In this document: positions 16,188-25,611 of the stretch, one piece after another
Position numbering within the stretch: the stretch's first letter is position 1
Layout of the letters: every line of letters starts with the position of its first letter
Assembly: GCF_013410455.1 (NCBI RefSeq)
Contig: NZ_JACCFW010000001.1
Location: forward strand, 2,248,929-2,312,928
Length of the DNA stretch: 64,000 nt
Reading direction: 5' to 3'
Source of the DNA: Allobranchiibius huperziae
Lineage (GTDB): Bacteria > Actinomycetota > Actinomycetes > Actinomycetales > Dermatophilaceae
Program-made: the position numbers and the translations under genes
The notes under the pieces: model-generated
What the model was told of the DNA's origin: nothing
The model's database searches: none
The model's input: the letters and a program-made list of their open reading frames with translations, nothing else

Positions 16188-16840
16188 GGGCGGATGCTCC
16201 GCACGAGCGCGTACTGCTCGGCGTACCGCACCAGGCGCGCGTGCCCGAGCGCGACCGCCATCTCCTTCAGACCGGTCATCGCGTGCACCTCGTCCGGGAT
16301 CTCCGTGGCGTACGCGCGGCAGGCCGCGACCTTCGCGTCGATGTGCTCCTCCTGGAGCGATTCGAAGACGTTCCAGCGCAACTCGGCCTGGTAGAGGTTG
16401 ACGTCGTACGCCGCGATGTCGTAGACGAAGACCGACGGCGGGAAGAAGTGCGTGACACTCATGGAGGCCCGGCAGGCGCGCATGCCGGCCTCGTAGGCCG
16501 CGATGTGGTCCTGGTGCAGCGACGGGTAGGGCAGGTAGACCTCGTGCGGTCGATACGTCTCGAACACCTCGTCCAGGGCCTGCACCAGGGCCTGGGGATC
16601 CTCGCCGACATGTCCGTCGGGCAGGCCCAGCCGCACCGAATCCCGCACGCCCAGTGCGGCCAGCGCGGCCCGGTGCTCCTTCGCCCGCACGTCGCCGCTG
16701 TCCGCGACGACGACCACGAGACTGTCCTCCGGGTGCTTGGCCAGCAGTCCCCCGCAACCCAGCGATTCGTCGTCCATGTGCGGCGCCACGACGATCCGGC
16801 GAACGGGACGGACGGTGCCGTCGGCAGCGCTGAGATTCAC
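16184..16840 (-). CDS. PIG-L family deacetylase
   Basis: A 218-aa zinc-dependent N-deacetylase of the PIG-L/LmbE family. Zinc ligands are in APHMDDESLGCGG (about residues 17-25) and HQDH (109-112). Family members remove acetyl groups from GlcNAc-linked substrates in mycothiol, GPI or glycan synthesis. Coupling to WbqC and placement in the glycan cluster suggest that it deacetylates an amino sugar of the polysaccharide (inference). The GTG at 16840 is the likely start; no strong ribosome site is visible. It is divergent from the nine-gene operon. Confidence 0.83.
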   Translation of the reverse strand: MNLSAADGTVRPVRRIVVAPHMDDESLGCGGLLAKHPEDSLVVVVADSGDVRAKEHRAALAALGVRDSVRLGLPDGHVGEDPQALVQALDEVFETYRPHEVYLPYPSLHQDHIAAYEAGMRACRASMSVTHFFPPSVFVYDIAAYDVNLYQAELRWNVFESLQEEHIDAKVAACRAYATEIPDEVHAMTGLKEMAVALGHARLVRYAEQYALVRSIRP

Positions 16841-16932
16841 GAGCGCCGATCGTACGGTGCGCGCGGCCCCAGACGGCACAATGAGCCCTGGCCGACCGGA
16901 TCCCGGAGCCGACGACGACCGAAAGCGCACCC

Positions 16933-17478
16933 GTGAGCCTCGCCCGCCGCCTGACCGAGGCGCGCCCGTCGGTCCGCTGGCACCTCGGCCGGGCGGTGAC
17001 GACCTCCCTCTACCGGCGCTCCTTCGCGGCCATCGGCGCCGGCAGCGTCGTCGTGGCGCCGCGCATCCTGCGCGGGGTCGACCGGATCAGCCTGGGCGCG
17101 CGCGTCGCGGTCTACCCCGGCGCCTGGCTGCAGACCGAGGACGGCGGCTCGCTGCGCATCGGCGACGGCACCTACCTCGGCCACGACGTGCACCTGCACG
17201 CGGCCGATCCGCTCGAGATCGGCGCCGAGTGCGTGCTGGCCGACGGGGTCTTCGTCGCCACCACCGATCACGGGCGCGACGGGCGGCACGAGATCGTGCA
17301 CAGCGGACCGGTGCGCATCGGCGACCGCGTCTTCATCGGGCAGCGGGCGATCGTGCTGGGCGGCATCAGCATCGGCGACGGCGCCACCGTCGCCGCCGGG
17401 GCCGTCGTCACCCGCGACGTGCCCGCGGGCGCCGTCGTGGCGGGTGTGCCGGCGCGCGCTCTGGCGGGTGGGGAGTGA
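16933..17478 (+). CDS. Hexapeptide-repeat acyltransferase (left-handed beta helix)
   Basis: A 181-aa acyltransferase with repeated [LIV]-G-x4 hexapeptides across residues 45-175 ([50 protein letters not shown]) and the closing VVAGVPAR typical of sugar O- or N-acetyltransferases. It is the first gene of a nine-gene operon and overlaps the next gene by 4 bp. It probably acetylates a sugar of the surface glycan. GTG start. Confidence 0.85.
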   Translation: MSLARRLTEARPSVRWHLGRAVTTSLYRRSFAAIGAGSVVVAPRILRGVDRISLGARVAVYPGAWLQTEDGGSLRIGDGTYLGHDVHLHAADPLEIGAECVLADGVFVATTDHGRDGRHEIVHSGPVRIGDRVFIGQRAIVLGGISIGDGATVAAGAVVTRDVPAGAVVAGVPARALAGGE

Positions 17479-18443
17479 ACGAGGCGATCCAGCAGGTCGG
17501 CGTCGTCGTGCCCCACTACGGCGATCCCGCACCGACGCGCGACCTGGTCGCGTCGCTGATCGGGCAGGCACTGTCGATCGTGGTGGTCGACGACGGCTCC
17601 CCCGAGCCCTTGGCGCCGATCTCCGGCGCGAGCGTCGTACGCCGGGAGGTCAACGGCGGGTTCGGCGCGGCCGTCAACACCGGCATGGCGCGGCTGCCCA
17701 CCGAGCTGGCGCTGATCCTCAACAGCGATCTGGAGATCGGCCCCACCTTCGTCGCCGACCTGCTCGCGGCAGCAGCGCCCTGGCAGCCGGTGGTGGCGAG
17801 CCCGCAGGTCACCACCCTCGACGGCGACCCGGAGTGGGTGGGCCGGCACTTCCCCACGATCGGCCACCAGGTGATCGAGTGGCTGACCCCGCTGGCCAGG
17901 TTCCGGCACCTGCCGCGGCTGCACGAGGCCGTCGGCCACGACACGCGTGCGGTCGGCGACGCCGTGGTGCCGGTCGACTGGGTCGTGGGCGCGGCCGTGC
18001 TGGTCCCGGTCGCGGCGTTCCGGGCGGTGGGCGGTTTCGACGAGCGGTACTTCATGAACGCCGAGGAGGTCGACCTGCAGCGTCGCCTGCGCGGGCTCGG
18101 CATCCCGTCGGTGGTGCTCGGCACGGTGTCGGTGGTGCATCGCGGCGGCGGCTCGTCGGACCCGGCGCGCAGCCGCCAGTGGCTGGTCGCCTCCCGTCTG
18201 CAGTACGCGCGCACCTGGGGCGGATTGCGCCGGCTGCAGATGGCACTCGCGGGGGCCAGCGCGGTTAATCTGTGCGCCAACGTCTCCCGCCGGGCACTAC
18301 GGCGACCGGTGCGTCCGGTCGACGTGCTGCGCGAGGAGTTGCGCCTCATCCAGGGGCGCGGCGCCGGCCACGCCGCCGCCCGACCGCCGTCCCCCGCCGG
18401 GGTCCCGACCGACACGGAGCAGGATCTGCCATGCGAGCGCTGA
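17475..18443 (+). CDS. Glycosyltransferase family 2
   Basis: A 322-aa inverting glycosyltransferase with a GT-A fold: [12 protein letters not shown], the nucleotide-binding [22 protein letters not shown] and the metal-binding LILNSDLEI. The later segment [31 protein letters not shown] is typical of rhamnosyl/galactosyl-type GT2 enzymes. The GTG start overlaps the acyltransferase stop by 4 bp. Confidence 0.9.
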   Translation: MNEAIQQVGVVVPHYGDPAPTRDLVASLIGQALSIVVVDDGSPEPLAPISGASVVRREVNGGFGAAVNTGMARLPTELALILNSDLEIGPTFVADLLAAAAPWQPVVASPQVTTLDGDPEWVGRHFPTIGHQVIEWLTPLARFRHLPRLHEAVGHDTRAVGDAVVPVDWVVGAAVLVPVAAFRAVGGFDERYFMNAEEVDLQRRLRGLGIPSVVLGTVSVVHRGGGSSDPARSRQWLVASRLQYARTWGGLRRLQMALAGASAVNLCANVSRRALRRPVRPVDVLREELRLIQGRGAGHAAARPPSPAGVPTDTEQDLPCER

Positions 18444-19495
18444 TCAGCGGCGGAGCCGGCTTCATCGGTCGGCATCTGGCGACCGAGCTGCGCCTGCAGG
18501 GTCACGACCTCATCGCACTGGACCTGCTGAGCCCCCAGGTGCACAGGGAGCCGGAAGCCGCGCGCGCCGGCTTCCCCGGCCGCATGGTCGTGGGCGACGT
18601 GTGCGACGCCGACGCCTGGGCGCGGTGCAGCGATGCCGACGTCGTGATCCACCTCGCGGCCGAGACCGGCACCGGCCAGTCGATGTACCAGCAGGACCGC
18701 TATCACCAGGTCAACGTCGAGGGCACCCGTCTGGCGGCGCGTGAGGCGGCGCGCCGCGGCGTACCCCTCGTCGCCATCAGCTCGCGCGCCGTCTACGGCG
18801 AGGGTGCGCGCGTCGAGGCCGACGGCACCCGCACGTACGACGGCGTCGTACGTCCCGGTTCGCGGGCCGCGGACTCCCGTGAGGACGACCCGCACGCACC
18901 GGTGTCCGTCTACGGCGAGACCAAGTCCGAGGGCGAGCAGGTGATCGCCGCAGAGCTCGGTGGCCGAGGGTCCGCCACGGTGATCCGGCCGCAGAACGTG
19001 ATCGGTGCCGGCCAGGCGCTGCACAACCCCTACACCGGCGTGCTCGCGGCGTTCCTGGCCTGCCTCAAGGAGGGCCGTGCGATCTCGGTCTACGGCGACG
19101 GCGCGCAGACCCGCGACTTCGTGCACGTCACCGACCTCACCGCGATGATCGGCTGGGCCGTCGCGAATCCGGCCCCGGCCGCGGACGGCCCGCGGATCAT
19201 CAACTGCGGCAGCGGTGTCCGTACGACGCTGCGCGAGCTGGCCGACCACGCGGTCGCGGCGTCGCTGAGCGCACCGGTCGACATCGTGCACGTCGACGTG
19301 CACCGCGCCGGCGACATCCGCGACGCCTGCGCCGACCTCACGAGGGCACGCGAGCTGGGAACCCCCTCGCCGCGGTGGTGTGCCGCCGACGCGGTCGCCG
19401 ACTTCGTGCGCACGTCGTGGGATCAGCCGGGCGCCCGCGCCGACGCCTGGGACAGGGCGCTGGACGAGCTGCGCGATCGCGGGCTGACCTCGTGA
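18431..19495 (+). CDS. NAD-dependent sugar epimerase/dehydratase (extended SDR)
   Basis: A 354-aa extended short-chain dehydrogenase acting on nucleotide sugars. It has the NAD motif GGAGFIGRHL at residues 7-16, the catalytic YGETK (YxxxK) with SSRAVYGEG before it, and RPQNVIG and YGDGAQTRDFVHV as substrate-loop landmarks. It is GalE/dTDP-glucose-dehydratase-like, but the exact substrate cannot be read. It overlaps the GT2 gene by 13 bp and the next gene by 4 bp. Confidence 0.88.
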   Translation: MRALISGGAGFIGRHLATELRLQGHDLIALDLLSPQVHREPEAARAGFPGRMVVGDVCDADAWARCSDADVVIHLAAETGTGQSMYQQDRYHQVNVEGTRLAAREAARRGVPLVAISSRAVYGEGARVEADGTRTYDGVVRPGSRAADSREDDPHAPVSVYGETKSEGEQVIAAELGGRGSATVIRPQNVIGAGQALHNPYTGVLAAFLACLKEGRAISVYGDGAQTRDFVHVTDLTAMIGWAVANPAPAADGPRIINCGSGVRTTLRELADHAVAASLSAPVDIVHVDVHRAGDIRDACADLTRARELGTPSPRWCAADAVADFVRTSWDQPGARADAWDRALDELRDRGLTS

Positions 19496-20484
19496 CGCCC
19501 CGCCGCGTGCTGCTGGTCAGCCCCGGGTTCCACGGCTACTGGCGGGCCATCGCGGCAGCGCTGCAGGACCGCGGGCACACCGTGGACACCCATGTGTACG
19601 ACGCGCCGCCGAGCCTGCCCGGCAGGATCGCCAACAAGCTGCTGCACGACCTGCCGGACGCGGTGACTCCCGCACGGCTGCACGCCCGGCTCACCGAACG
19701 TGCCATCGCAGCCGTGCGGGCACACGCCCCGCAGGTCGTCGTCGTGGTCAAGGGCGACCTGCTCCAGGACTCCTTCTGGCACCTGCTCGACGAGTTGCGC
19801 CTTCCCCGCGTCACCTGGCTCTACGACGAGGTGCGCCGCACCCGCTACACGCTCGAGGCGCTCGCGGGGCTGGGTCCGCTCGCGACGTACAGCCGCACCG
19901 ACGCACAGGCGCTGGGCGCCACCCACCTGCCGCTGGGGTTCGATCGGCGCACCACCTACACCCCGCGCCGGGAGTCGGTCGTCACCTTCATCGGTGCGCG
20001 TTACCCCGCGCGCGAGACGGCGCTGCACGGCCTGGACGATGCCGGGGTGCCGGTGCGGGCGTACGGGCGCGACTGGTCCCGCGGGCTCGGCGACCGCCTG
20101 CACACCCATACGCTGCGCGCCGCCCGGGTGCCGAGTGGTGGGCAGCTGTCGCGGTCGCAGGCGTACGGCGTGATGGCCGGATCCGCCGCCACGCTCAACC
20201 TGCACGGCGACCAGGACGGTTTCACCATGCGCACCTTCGAGGCGGCGGGCGTGGGCGGGGTGCAGCTGATCGACCGGTCGGACGTCAGAGATCTCTACGA
20301 GGTGGACGGCGCAGCGGGCGAGGTGCTCGTCGTCACCTCTCCCGAGGAGCTGCGCGAAGTCGCCGGCCGGTGCGTGCGGGAGCCGCGGTGGGCCGACGGG
20401 ATCCGTGCTCGCGGCCGGGCTCGGACGTTCGCCGAGCACACCTTCGACCACCGCGCCACGGTGCTGGAGTCGCTGTGGGCCTGA
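19492..20484 (+). CDS. CgeB-like glycosyltransferase
   Basis: A 330-aa protein resembling CgeB/spore-maturation-type glycosyltransferases (GT-B fold). It has VLLVSPGFHGYW at the N-terminus, a KGDLLQDS segment, VVTFIGARYPARE at the start of the second domain, and the donor-site block LNLHGDQDGFTMRTFEAAGVGGVQLIDR. The donor sugar is unknown. It is coupled by 4-bp GTGA overlap to the epimerase gene. Confidence 0.78.
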   Translation: MTPRRVLLVSPGFHGYWRAIAAALQDRGHTVDTHVYDAPPSLPGRIANKLLHDLPDAVTPARLHARLTERAIAAVRAHAPQVVVVVKGDLLQDSFWHLLDELRLPRVTWLYDEVRRTRYTLEALAGLGPLATYSRTDAQALGATHLPLGFDRRTTYTPRRESVVTFIGARYPARETALHGLDDAGVPVRAYGRDWSRGLGDRLHTHTLRAARVPSGGQLSRSQAYGVMAGSAATLNLHGDQDGFTMRTFEAAGVGGVQLIDRSDVRDLYEVDGAAGEVLVVTSPEELREVAGRCVREPRWADGIRARGRARTFAEHTFDHRATVLESLWA

Positions 20485-21503
20485 TTCATCCGCGCGACCT
20501 GAGCGCCTGGCAGGACTGGCAGGACTCCCGTCATCGCGTGCGCCGCGTCGCACAGCGGGTGCGCCGTACGGGGGCGCCCACGCAGTTCGTCCTGGACCTG
20601 CCTCGTGACGGCAGCGCACGTGTCCTGGTCGCCCTGGACGTGACCGAGGGCCCCAAGAGACAGTGGCTGCTGGAGCCGTTGAAGGACCTGCCCGTCGCGG
20701 TCCTGAGCGAGCGGCCCGTGCCGGATGTCGCAGCAGGAGAACGTGTTTCGCGTGCGGTCTCTGCCGACGACCTGAATGCACTAGTGCCCGACGTGGGTGC
20801 CGTGCTCTCCTACGGCCATTACCTCGCGGTGGGATCGGCCGCCCACGCGTTCGCCGAGCGCACCGGACGCGCACAGCTCGTGCTGCAGCACGGACTGCTC
20901 ACGCCTTACCAACCGCCGCTGCCACCGCACGCCCACGCCCTCGCATGGTCGGCGGCCGACGCGGACTTCTGGACGCTCGGCCGCGACGACGTGACCGCGC
21001 AGGTGGTCGGATCGCAACTGCTGGCAGCGGCCGCGGTCGCACCGGCAGGCGCGGCCTCGGCCGAGGCCCCCCTCACCTATCTGGGTCAGTTGCACGGCGC
21101 CGAACTGCCGCGGCGCGGGCTCGCACACGCGGCGTACGGCTTCTGCCGCGACACCGGCGCGACCTACCGCCCGCACCCGTCCGAGACCGACCGGCTCTCG
21201 CGCTCCCAGCACCGCGTATGGGAACGCCGCGGCATCACCCTCGACCGGAGCGGCACGCCGCTGCGGACGCATGCCGGGCCGGTCGCCGCAGCGTTCTCCA
21301 CCGGCGTGCTCGAGGCCGCGGCGCGCGGGGTGCCCGCCTTCGTGCACTACCCCGACCCGCCACCGTGGCTGGAAGAGTTCTGGGCCAGGTACGACATGCG
21401 CCCCTGGGGCGGCGAGCCGACTCCGGCGCCGTCGACGGGGACGGACCCCACCGCCGCGATCCGGGCGGCGGTCATCGACTTCAGCGGAAGGACCAGCAGG
21501 TGA
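20475..21503 (+). CDS. Candidate GT-B transferase with HP and S motifs, possibly nonulosonic-acid transferase
   Basis: A 342-aa protein of no family I can name with certainty. Visible landmarks are VLQHGLLTPYQPP (about 136-148), an HP motif in YRPHPSE (H234-P235) and a serine motif AAFSTGVLEAAARGVPAF (S275-T276). QHG, HP and S/ST motifs in this order occur in GT-B enzymes using CMP- or CDP-linked donors, such as bacterial sialyltransferases, KpsS/C-type and CDP-glycerol transferases. The stop overlaps the neuA start by 4 bp, which fits an enzyme using the CMP-sugar that NeuA makes. The specific function is inference. The GTG start overlaps the preceding gene by 10 bp. Confidence 0.6.
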   Translation: MGLIHPRDLSAWQDWQDSRHRVRRVAQRVRRTGAPTQFVLDLPRDGSARVLVALDVTEGPKRQWLLEPLKDLPVAVLSERPVPDVAAGERVSRAVSADDLNALVPDVGAVLSYGHYLAVGSAAHAFAERTGRAQLVLQHGLLTPYQPPLPPHAHALAWSAADADFWTLGRDDVTAQVVGSQLLAAAAVAPAGAASAEAPLTYLGQLHGAELPRRGLAHAAYGFCRDTGATYRPHPSETDRLSRSQHRVWERRGITLDRSGTPLRTHAGPVAAAFSTGVLEAAARGVPAFVHYPDPPPWLEEFWARYDMRPWGGEPTPAPSTGTDPTAAIRAAVIDFSGRTSR

Positions 21504-22216
21504 ACACCCTCTGTGTGATCCCCGTGCGCGGCGGCTCCAAAGGCGTGCCCGGCAAGAATCTGCGGCAGATCGAGGGCCGTCCCCTCGTCGTGTGGACCAT
21601 CGACCAGGCGCTGAACACACCGGGCCTGGACGTCCTCGTCTCCACCGACGACGAACGCATCGCCGAGGTCGCGCGCTCGGCGGGCGCCGACGTGCCCTTC
21701 CTGCGGCCTCCCGAGCTGGCCCGGGACGACACCCCCACCGAGCCGGTGGTGCGGCACGCGATCGCGCATCGGGTGGGTGAGGGACGATCACCGGACGCGG
21801 TGATGCTGCTGCAGGCGACCTCGCCGCTCCGGCTGCCCGGCACGCTCGAGCGGGCGATGAGCCAGTTCGACTCCTCGGGTGCGGACTCGCTGGTCGGAGT
21901 CGTGCCGTTCGCGCCGTTCTTCTGGTGGCAGGCACGCGACGAGCTGCCGCCGCGGGCGGACTACGACGTCACCGCGCGGCCCCGCCGGCAGGACCTCACC
22001 TCGGGGCAACTGCGCTACCGCGAGACGGGCTCGCTCTACCTCACCCGACCATGGGTCTATGAGCAGTGCGACAACCGTCTCGGCGGCCGCATCGAGCTCT
22101 TCGTGATGGACGAGGTGGAGGGCATCGACATCGACACCGAGCACGACCTGCGCCTGGCAGCGCACGAGATGCGTCGCCTCGCCGAGATCCGTTCGACACC
22201 AGGTGGTTCCGCATGA
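21500..22216 (+). CDS. neuA: Acylneuraminate cytidylyltransferase (NeuA-like)
   Basis: Transfers CMP from CTP to a nonulosonic acid (sialic, legionaminic or pseudaminic acid). The 238-aa size is the single-domain form. The nucleotide loop IPVRGGSKGVPGKNL is at residues 7-21, with STDDERIAEVA, LLQATSPLRLPGTL and the C-terminal acidic pair in GIDIDTEHDL. The GTG start overlaps the upstream gene, and its stop overlaps the neuB start (ATGA), so three genes are translationally linked. Which nonulosonic acid is used cannot be read from sequence. Confidence 0.9.
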   Translation: MNTLCVIPVRGGSKGVPGKNLRQIEGRPLVVWTIDQALNTPGLDVLVSTDDERIAEVARSAGADVPFLRPPELARDDTPTEPVVRHAIAHRVGEGRSPDAVMLLQATSPLRLPGTLERAMSQFDSSGADSLVGVVPFAPFFWWQARDELPPRADYDVTARPRRQDLTSGQLRYRETGSLYLTRPWVYEQCDNRLGGRIELFVMDEVEGIDIDTEHDLRLAAHEMRRLAEIRSTPGGSA

Positions 22217-24471
22217 TCATCGAACGCAACATCGCGCCGTACATCGTTTTCTCCGAAGACCCGATCGTCCGTGCGCTGGGCAAGATCAGCGACAACAAGG
22301 AGCGCATCGTCTTCTGCGTCGGGCAGCAGGGCCACCTCGAGGGGTCGCTGTCCGACGGCGACTTCCGTCGCTGGATCGTCGCCACCCCGGATGCCGATCT
22401 GCAGACCCCGGCGGTCCAGGTGGCCCACCGAGACGTCGCCAGCGGCCGTTTCGGTACGCCGACCGCGTCGTTGCGCGCGGCCTTCCGGCCCGGCGTCACC
22501 CACGTCCCGCTCGTTGACGAGCAGCACCGGATGATCGCCATCGCCATCGACCGCGACGACGAGCTGCGGATCGGCGCCCACGCGATCGGACCGGGTCACC
22601 CCGCGTTCCTGATCGCCGAGATCGGCAACAACCACCAGGGGTCCGTCGACCTGGCGCGGCAGTTGGTCGACCTCGCCGCCGATGCCGGTGCGGACGCCGT
22701 GAAGTTCCAGCTGCGCGACATGGCCGCGCTCTACCGCGGCCCCCAGGGCTCGACGGCGGGTGAGGATCTCGGCGCGCAGTACACCCTCGATCTGCTGGCC
22801 AAGTTCGCCCTCGACTTCGACCGGCTGAGCATCGTCTTCGATCACTGTCGCGATCGCGGCATCGACGTGATGTGCACGCCGTGGGACAGTCCGAGTGTCA
22901 AAGCCCTTGCGGACTACGGCATCCCGGCCCTGAAGATCGCGTCGGCCGACCTGACCAACCACGCGCTGCTGCGGGAAGCTGCCGGATACGGACTGCCGCT
23001 CGTGCTGTCGACCGGCATGTCCCGCGAGGACGAGATCCGCGAGAGCGCCGCGCTGGTCCGGTCCACCGGAGCGAGCTTCGCGCTGCTGCACTGCCAGTCG
23101 ACCTACCCGGCGCCGTTCAAGGACGTGAACCTCGCCTACATGGACCGCCTCGCCCAGATCGGCCAGTGCGTCGTCGGCTACTCCGGGCACGAGCGCGGCT
23201 TCCACGTGCCCGTCGCCGCCGTCGCCCGGGGTGCGCACATCGTGGAGAAGCACTTCACCCTCGACCGGTCCCTGGAGGGCAACGACCACAAGGTGTCGTT
23301 GCTGCCGCAGGAGTTCGCGCAGATGGTCGCCCGCATCCGCGAGGTGGAGGAGGCGCTCGGCAGCGCCGCCCCCCGTGAGGTGTCGACCGGGGAGATGATG
23401 AACCGGGTCAACCTGGCCAAGAGCCTGGTCGCGACCCGCGCCATCGCGACCGGTGAGACCATCACCGCCGATGCCGTGACCATCAAGAGCCCCGGTCGGG
23501 GTCTGCAGCCGAACGCGCTGCAACAGCTGGTCGGTCGGGTGTCCCGCCGTGACATCGACGAGGGCGACTTCTTCTACGACGGAGACCTCGGCACCGCCCA
23601 GATCGACCGTCGCGAGTTCTCCTTCCGACGGCCCTGGGGCCTGCCCGTGCGCTACCACGACTTCCGCTCGCTGGTCCGCGGCTCGAACGCCGATTTTGTC
23701 GAATTCCATTTCAGCTACAAGGATCTCGACCTCGACCTGTCGCAGATCTTCCGCACGAACGTCGAGCTTGCTGCCGCACCGTACGCGTTCACCACCCACA
23801 CCCCCGACCTCTTCAGCGGCGACTTCATCCTCGACCTCGCCAGTGAGGACCCGGCCATCTGGGAGCGCTCGATCACCGAGCTCCAGCGCGTCATCGACAT
23901 CACCCGCTCGCTGCACCCGCACTTCACCTGCGCGCAGGATCCGCTCATCGTGGCGACGCTCGGCGGGTTCACCGCCGACGCGCACGTCGACCCGTCGCTG
24001 CGGGAGCGGATGTACGCACGGGTGGCCGAGGGCCTGTCGAAGGTCGACGAGACCGGGGTGCGGCTGACCGCGCAGACACTGCCGCCGTACCCGTGGCTGA
24101 TGGGCGGGCAGCAGTTCCACAACCTCTTCCTCGACGCACGCGACACCGCGGCGTTCGCGCAGCGATACGACCGCAAGCTCACCCTCGACGTCTCGCACAG
24201 CAAGCTCGCCGCGAACTTCGCCGGGCGTCCGTTCAGCGAGTACGTCGACATCCTCGGCCCGCACACCGAGCACCTGCACATCGTGGACGCCACGGGCGTC
24301 GACGGCGAAGGGGTGCAGATCGCCGACGGTGAGGTCGACTTCGCGGCACTGGCAACCCAGCTGGACCAGCTCGCGCCGCATGCGGGGTTCATCCCGGAGA
24401 TCTGGCAGGGCCACGTCGGGGGCGGTGAGGGATTCTGGGTGGCGCTCGACCGACTCGAGGCGTGGTTCTGA
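22213..24471 (+). CDS. neuB: Multidomain nonulosonic-acid synthase: CBS + NeuB + SAF + TIM-barrel
   Basis: A 752-aa fusion about twice the usual NeuB length. Residues 1-110 look like a CBS pair (VGQQGHLEGSLSDGDFRRWI). Residues 125-370 form the NeuB barrel that condenses phosphoenolpyruvate with an N-acyl hexosamine (LIAEIGNNHQGS, VKFQ, GYSGHE with H326, EKHFTLDRSLEGNDHKVSL with H347; the 21-residue His spacing matches the metal pair of NeuB). Residues 398-460 are the SAF/antifreeze-like domain (PGRGLQPNAL). Residues 470-752 resemble a xylose-isomerase-like TIM barrel (LTLDVSHSKLAANF, EHLHIVDATGVDGEGVQIADGEVDF). The last domain may process the hexosamine substrate or product (inference). It overlaps neuA by 4 bp. 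Confidence 0.9.
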   Translation: MIIERNIAPYIVFSEDPIVRALGKISDNKERIVFCVGQQGHLEGSLSDGDFRRWIVATPDADLQTPAVQVAHRDVASGRFGTPTASLRAAFRPGVTHVPLVDEQHRMIAIAIDRDDELRIGAHAIGPGHPAFLIAEIGNNHQGSVDLARQLVDLAADAGADAVKFQLRDMAALYRGPQGSTAGEDLGAQYTLDLLAKFALDFDRLSIVFDHCRDRGIDVMCTPWDSPSVKALADYGIPALKIASADLTNHALLREAAGYGLPLVLSTGMSREDEIRESAALVRSTGASFALLHCQSTYPAPFKDVNLAYMDRLAQIGQCVVGYSGHERGFHVPVAAVARGAHIVEKHFTLDRSLEGNDHKVSLLPQEFAQMVARIREVEEALGSAAPREVSTGEMMNRVNLAKSLVATRAIATGETITADAVTIKSPGRGLQPNALQQLVGRVSRRDIDEGDFFYDGDLGTAQIDRREFSFRRPWGLPVRYHDFRSLVRGSNADFVEFHFSYKDLDLDLSQIFRTNVELAAAPYAFTTHTPDLFSGDFILDLASEDPAIWERSITELQRVIDITRSLHPHFTCAQDPLIVATLGGFTADAHVDPSLRERMYARVAEGLSKVDETGVRLTAQTLPPYPWLMGGQQFHNLFLDARDTAAFAQRYDRKLTLDVSHSKLAANFAGRPFSEYVDILGPHTEHLHIVDATGVDGEGVQIADGEVDFAALATQLDQLAPHAGFIPEIWQGHVGGGEGFWVALDRLEAWF

Positions 24472-25565
24472 ACACCCGCCCGATCGCGCTGTGGGCGCTG
24501 CCGGTCGCCAACCTGGCGGGCGTCGCCCGGCACACCCTCGATGCGCTCACCGCGGGCATCCCCGACTGGCGTGCGGTCGTGCTGTGCCCGCCGGGTCCCC
24601 TGGTGACCCGGTTGCAGGAGGCCGGGGTGCCGGTCGTGGCGGCGGCGTTCGGTCCCGACGCCGGGCTGCGCGCGTCGATCCAGACCCTGCGGCACACCTG
24701 CGCGACCCTGCGGCCCGCGCTCGTGCACACCCACCTGGCATACGCCGACATCGTCGCGGCGCTCACTCCCCTAGACGGTGCGGCGAGAGTGAGCACCGAG
24801 CACGGGATCGCAGCCGACGACCTGGTCTATCAGGGCAGCAGGTGGCGCTCGCAGATCATGCGCCGTTCCCACCAGGCGCGGCTACGGCGCGCCGACCGCT
24901 TGATCGCGGTCTCACGCGCGACCGCCGGGGCGATGCGCGCCAACTGGCACACCGATGCTTCGATCACCATCATTCCCAACGGTTTCGACCCACCGACCGA
25001 CAGTGTGAATCGTCCCGCGACCGATGCCCCCCGGGTGCTGTCGCTGTCCCGGCTCGCACCGGAGAAGCGGATCGAGGCACTCCTGCAGGCGTTCGCGCTG
25101 GTGGTGCGGGAGCACCCCGGGGCACACCTCACGGTCGCCGGCGACGGAGAGTTCGACGGGTCGCTGCGCGCCCTCGCGGGTCGTCTCGGTATCTCCGACC
25201 GGGTCGACTTCCCCGGCTTCGTCGACCCCTCGAGTGCGCTCGCCGACTGTGACGTCGTCGCCCAGCTCTCGGTCTGGGAGAACTGCTCCTACACGCTGCT
25301 GGACGCCGTCGGAGCCGGCGTCGGAGTGGTGGCCAGCCCGGTCGGGGGCAACCCCGAGATCCTGCCCGAGCAGTGTCTGGCCGATCCGGACGCACCGGCG
25401 CAGGTGGCCGCCGCGATCGCACGTCAGGGCGGCATACCCGCACAGCGGCCCCGGCTGCCCCCGTCCTGGCCGACCCCGGCCGGGATGGCCGCCGCGATCG
25501 GCGAGGTCTACGACGGCCTGGACCGCCCGGTCTCCAGCGGACCGCGCGACGCCGCGAAACCATAG
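24462..25565 (+). CDS. Glycosyltransferase family 4
   Basis: A 367-aa retaining glycosyltransferase with a GT-B fold. The N-terminal domain has the VHTHLAYADI and STEHGI blocks, IPNGFDPP marks the linker, and the C-terminal donor domain has VLSLSRLAPEKRIEALLQAFA and a modified EX7E region (SVWENCSYTLLDAVGAGVGVVASPVGGNPEIL). It overlaps the neuB stop by 10 bp through a GTG start. Acceptor and donor are unknown. Confidence 0.88.
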   Translation: MVLNTRPIALWALPVANLAGVARHTLDALTAGIPDWRAVVLCPPGPLVTRLQEAGVPVVAAAFGPDAGLRASIQTLRHTCATLRPALVHTHLAYADIVAALTPLDGAARVSTEHGIAADDLVYQGSRWRSQIMRRSHQARLRRADRLIAVSRATAGAMRANWHTDASITIIPNGFDPPTDSVNRPATDAPRVLSLSRLAPEKRIEALLQAFALVVREHPGAHLTVAGDGEFDGSLRALAGRLGISDRVDFPGFVDPSSALADCDVVAQLSVWENCSYTLLDAVGAGVGVVASPVGGNPEILPEQCLADPDAPAQVAAAIARQGGIPAQRPRLPPSWPTPAGMAAAIGEVYDGLDRPVSSGPRDAAKP

Positions 25566-25611
25566 ACTCTGCCCGCACCCGAGCTCGCAGAAACCCACCC
25601 GGAAGACCGCC

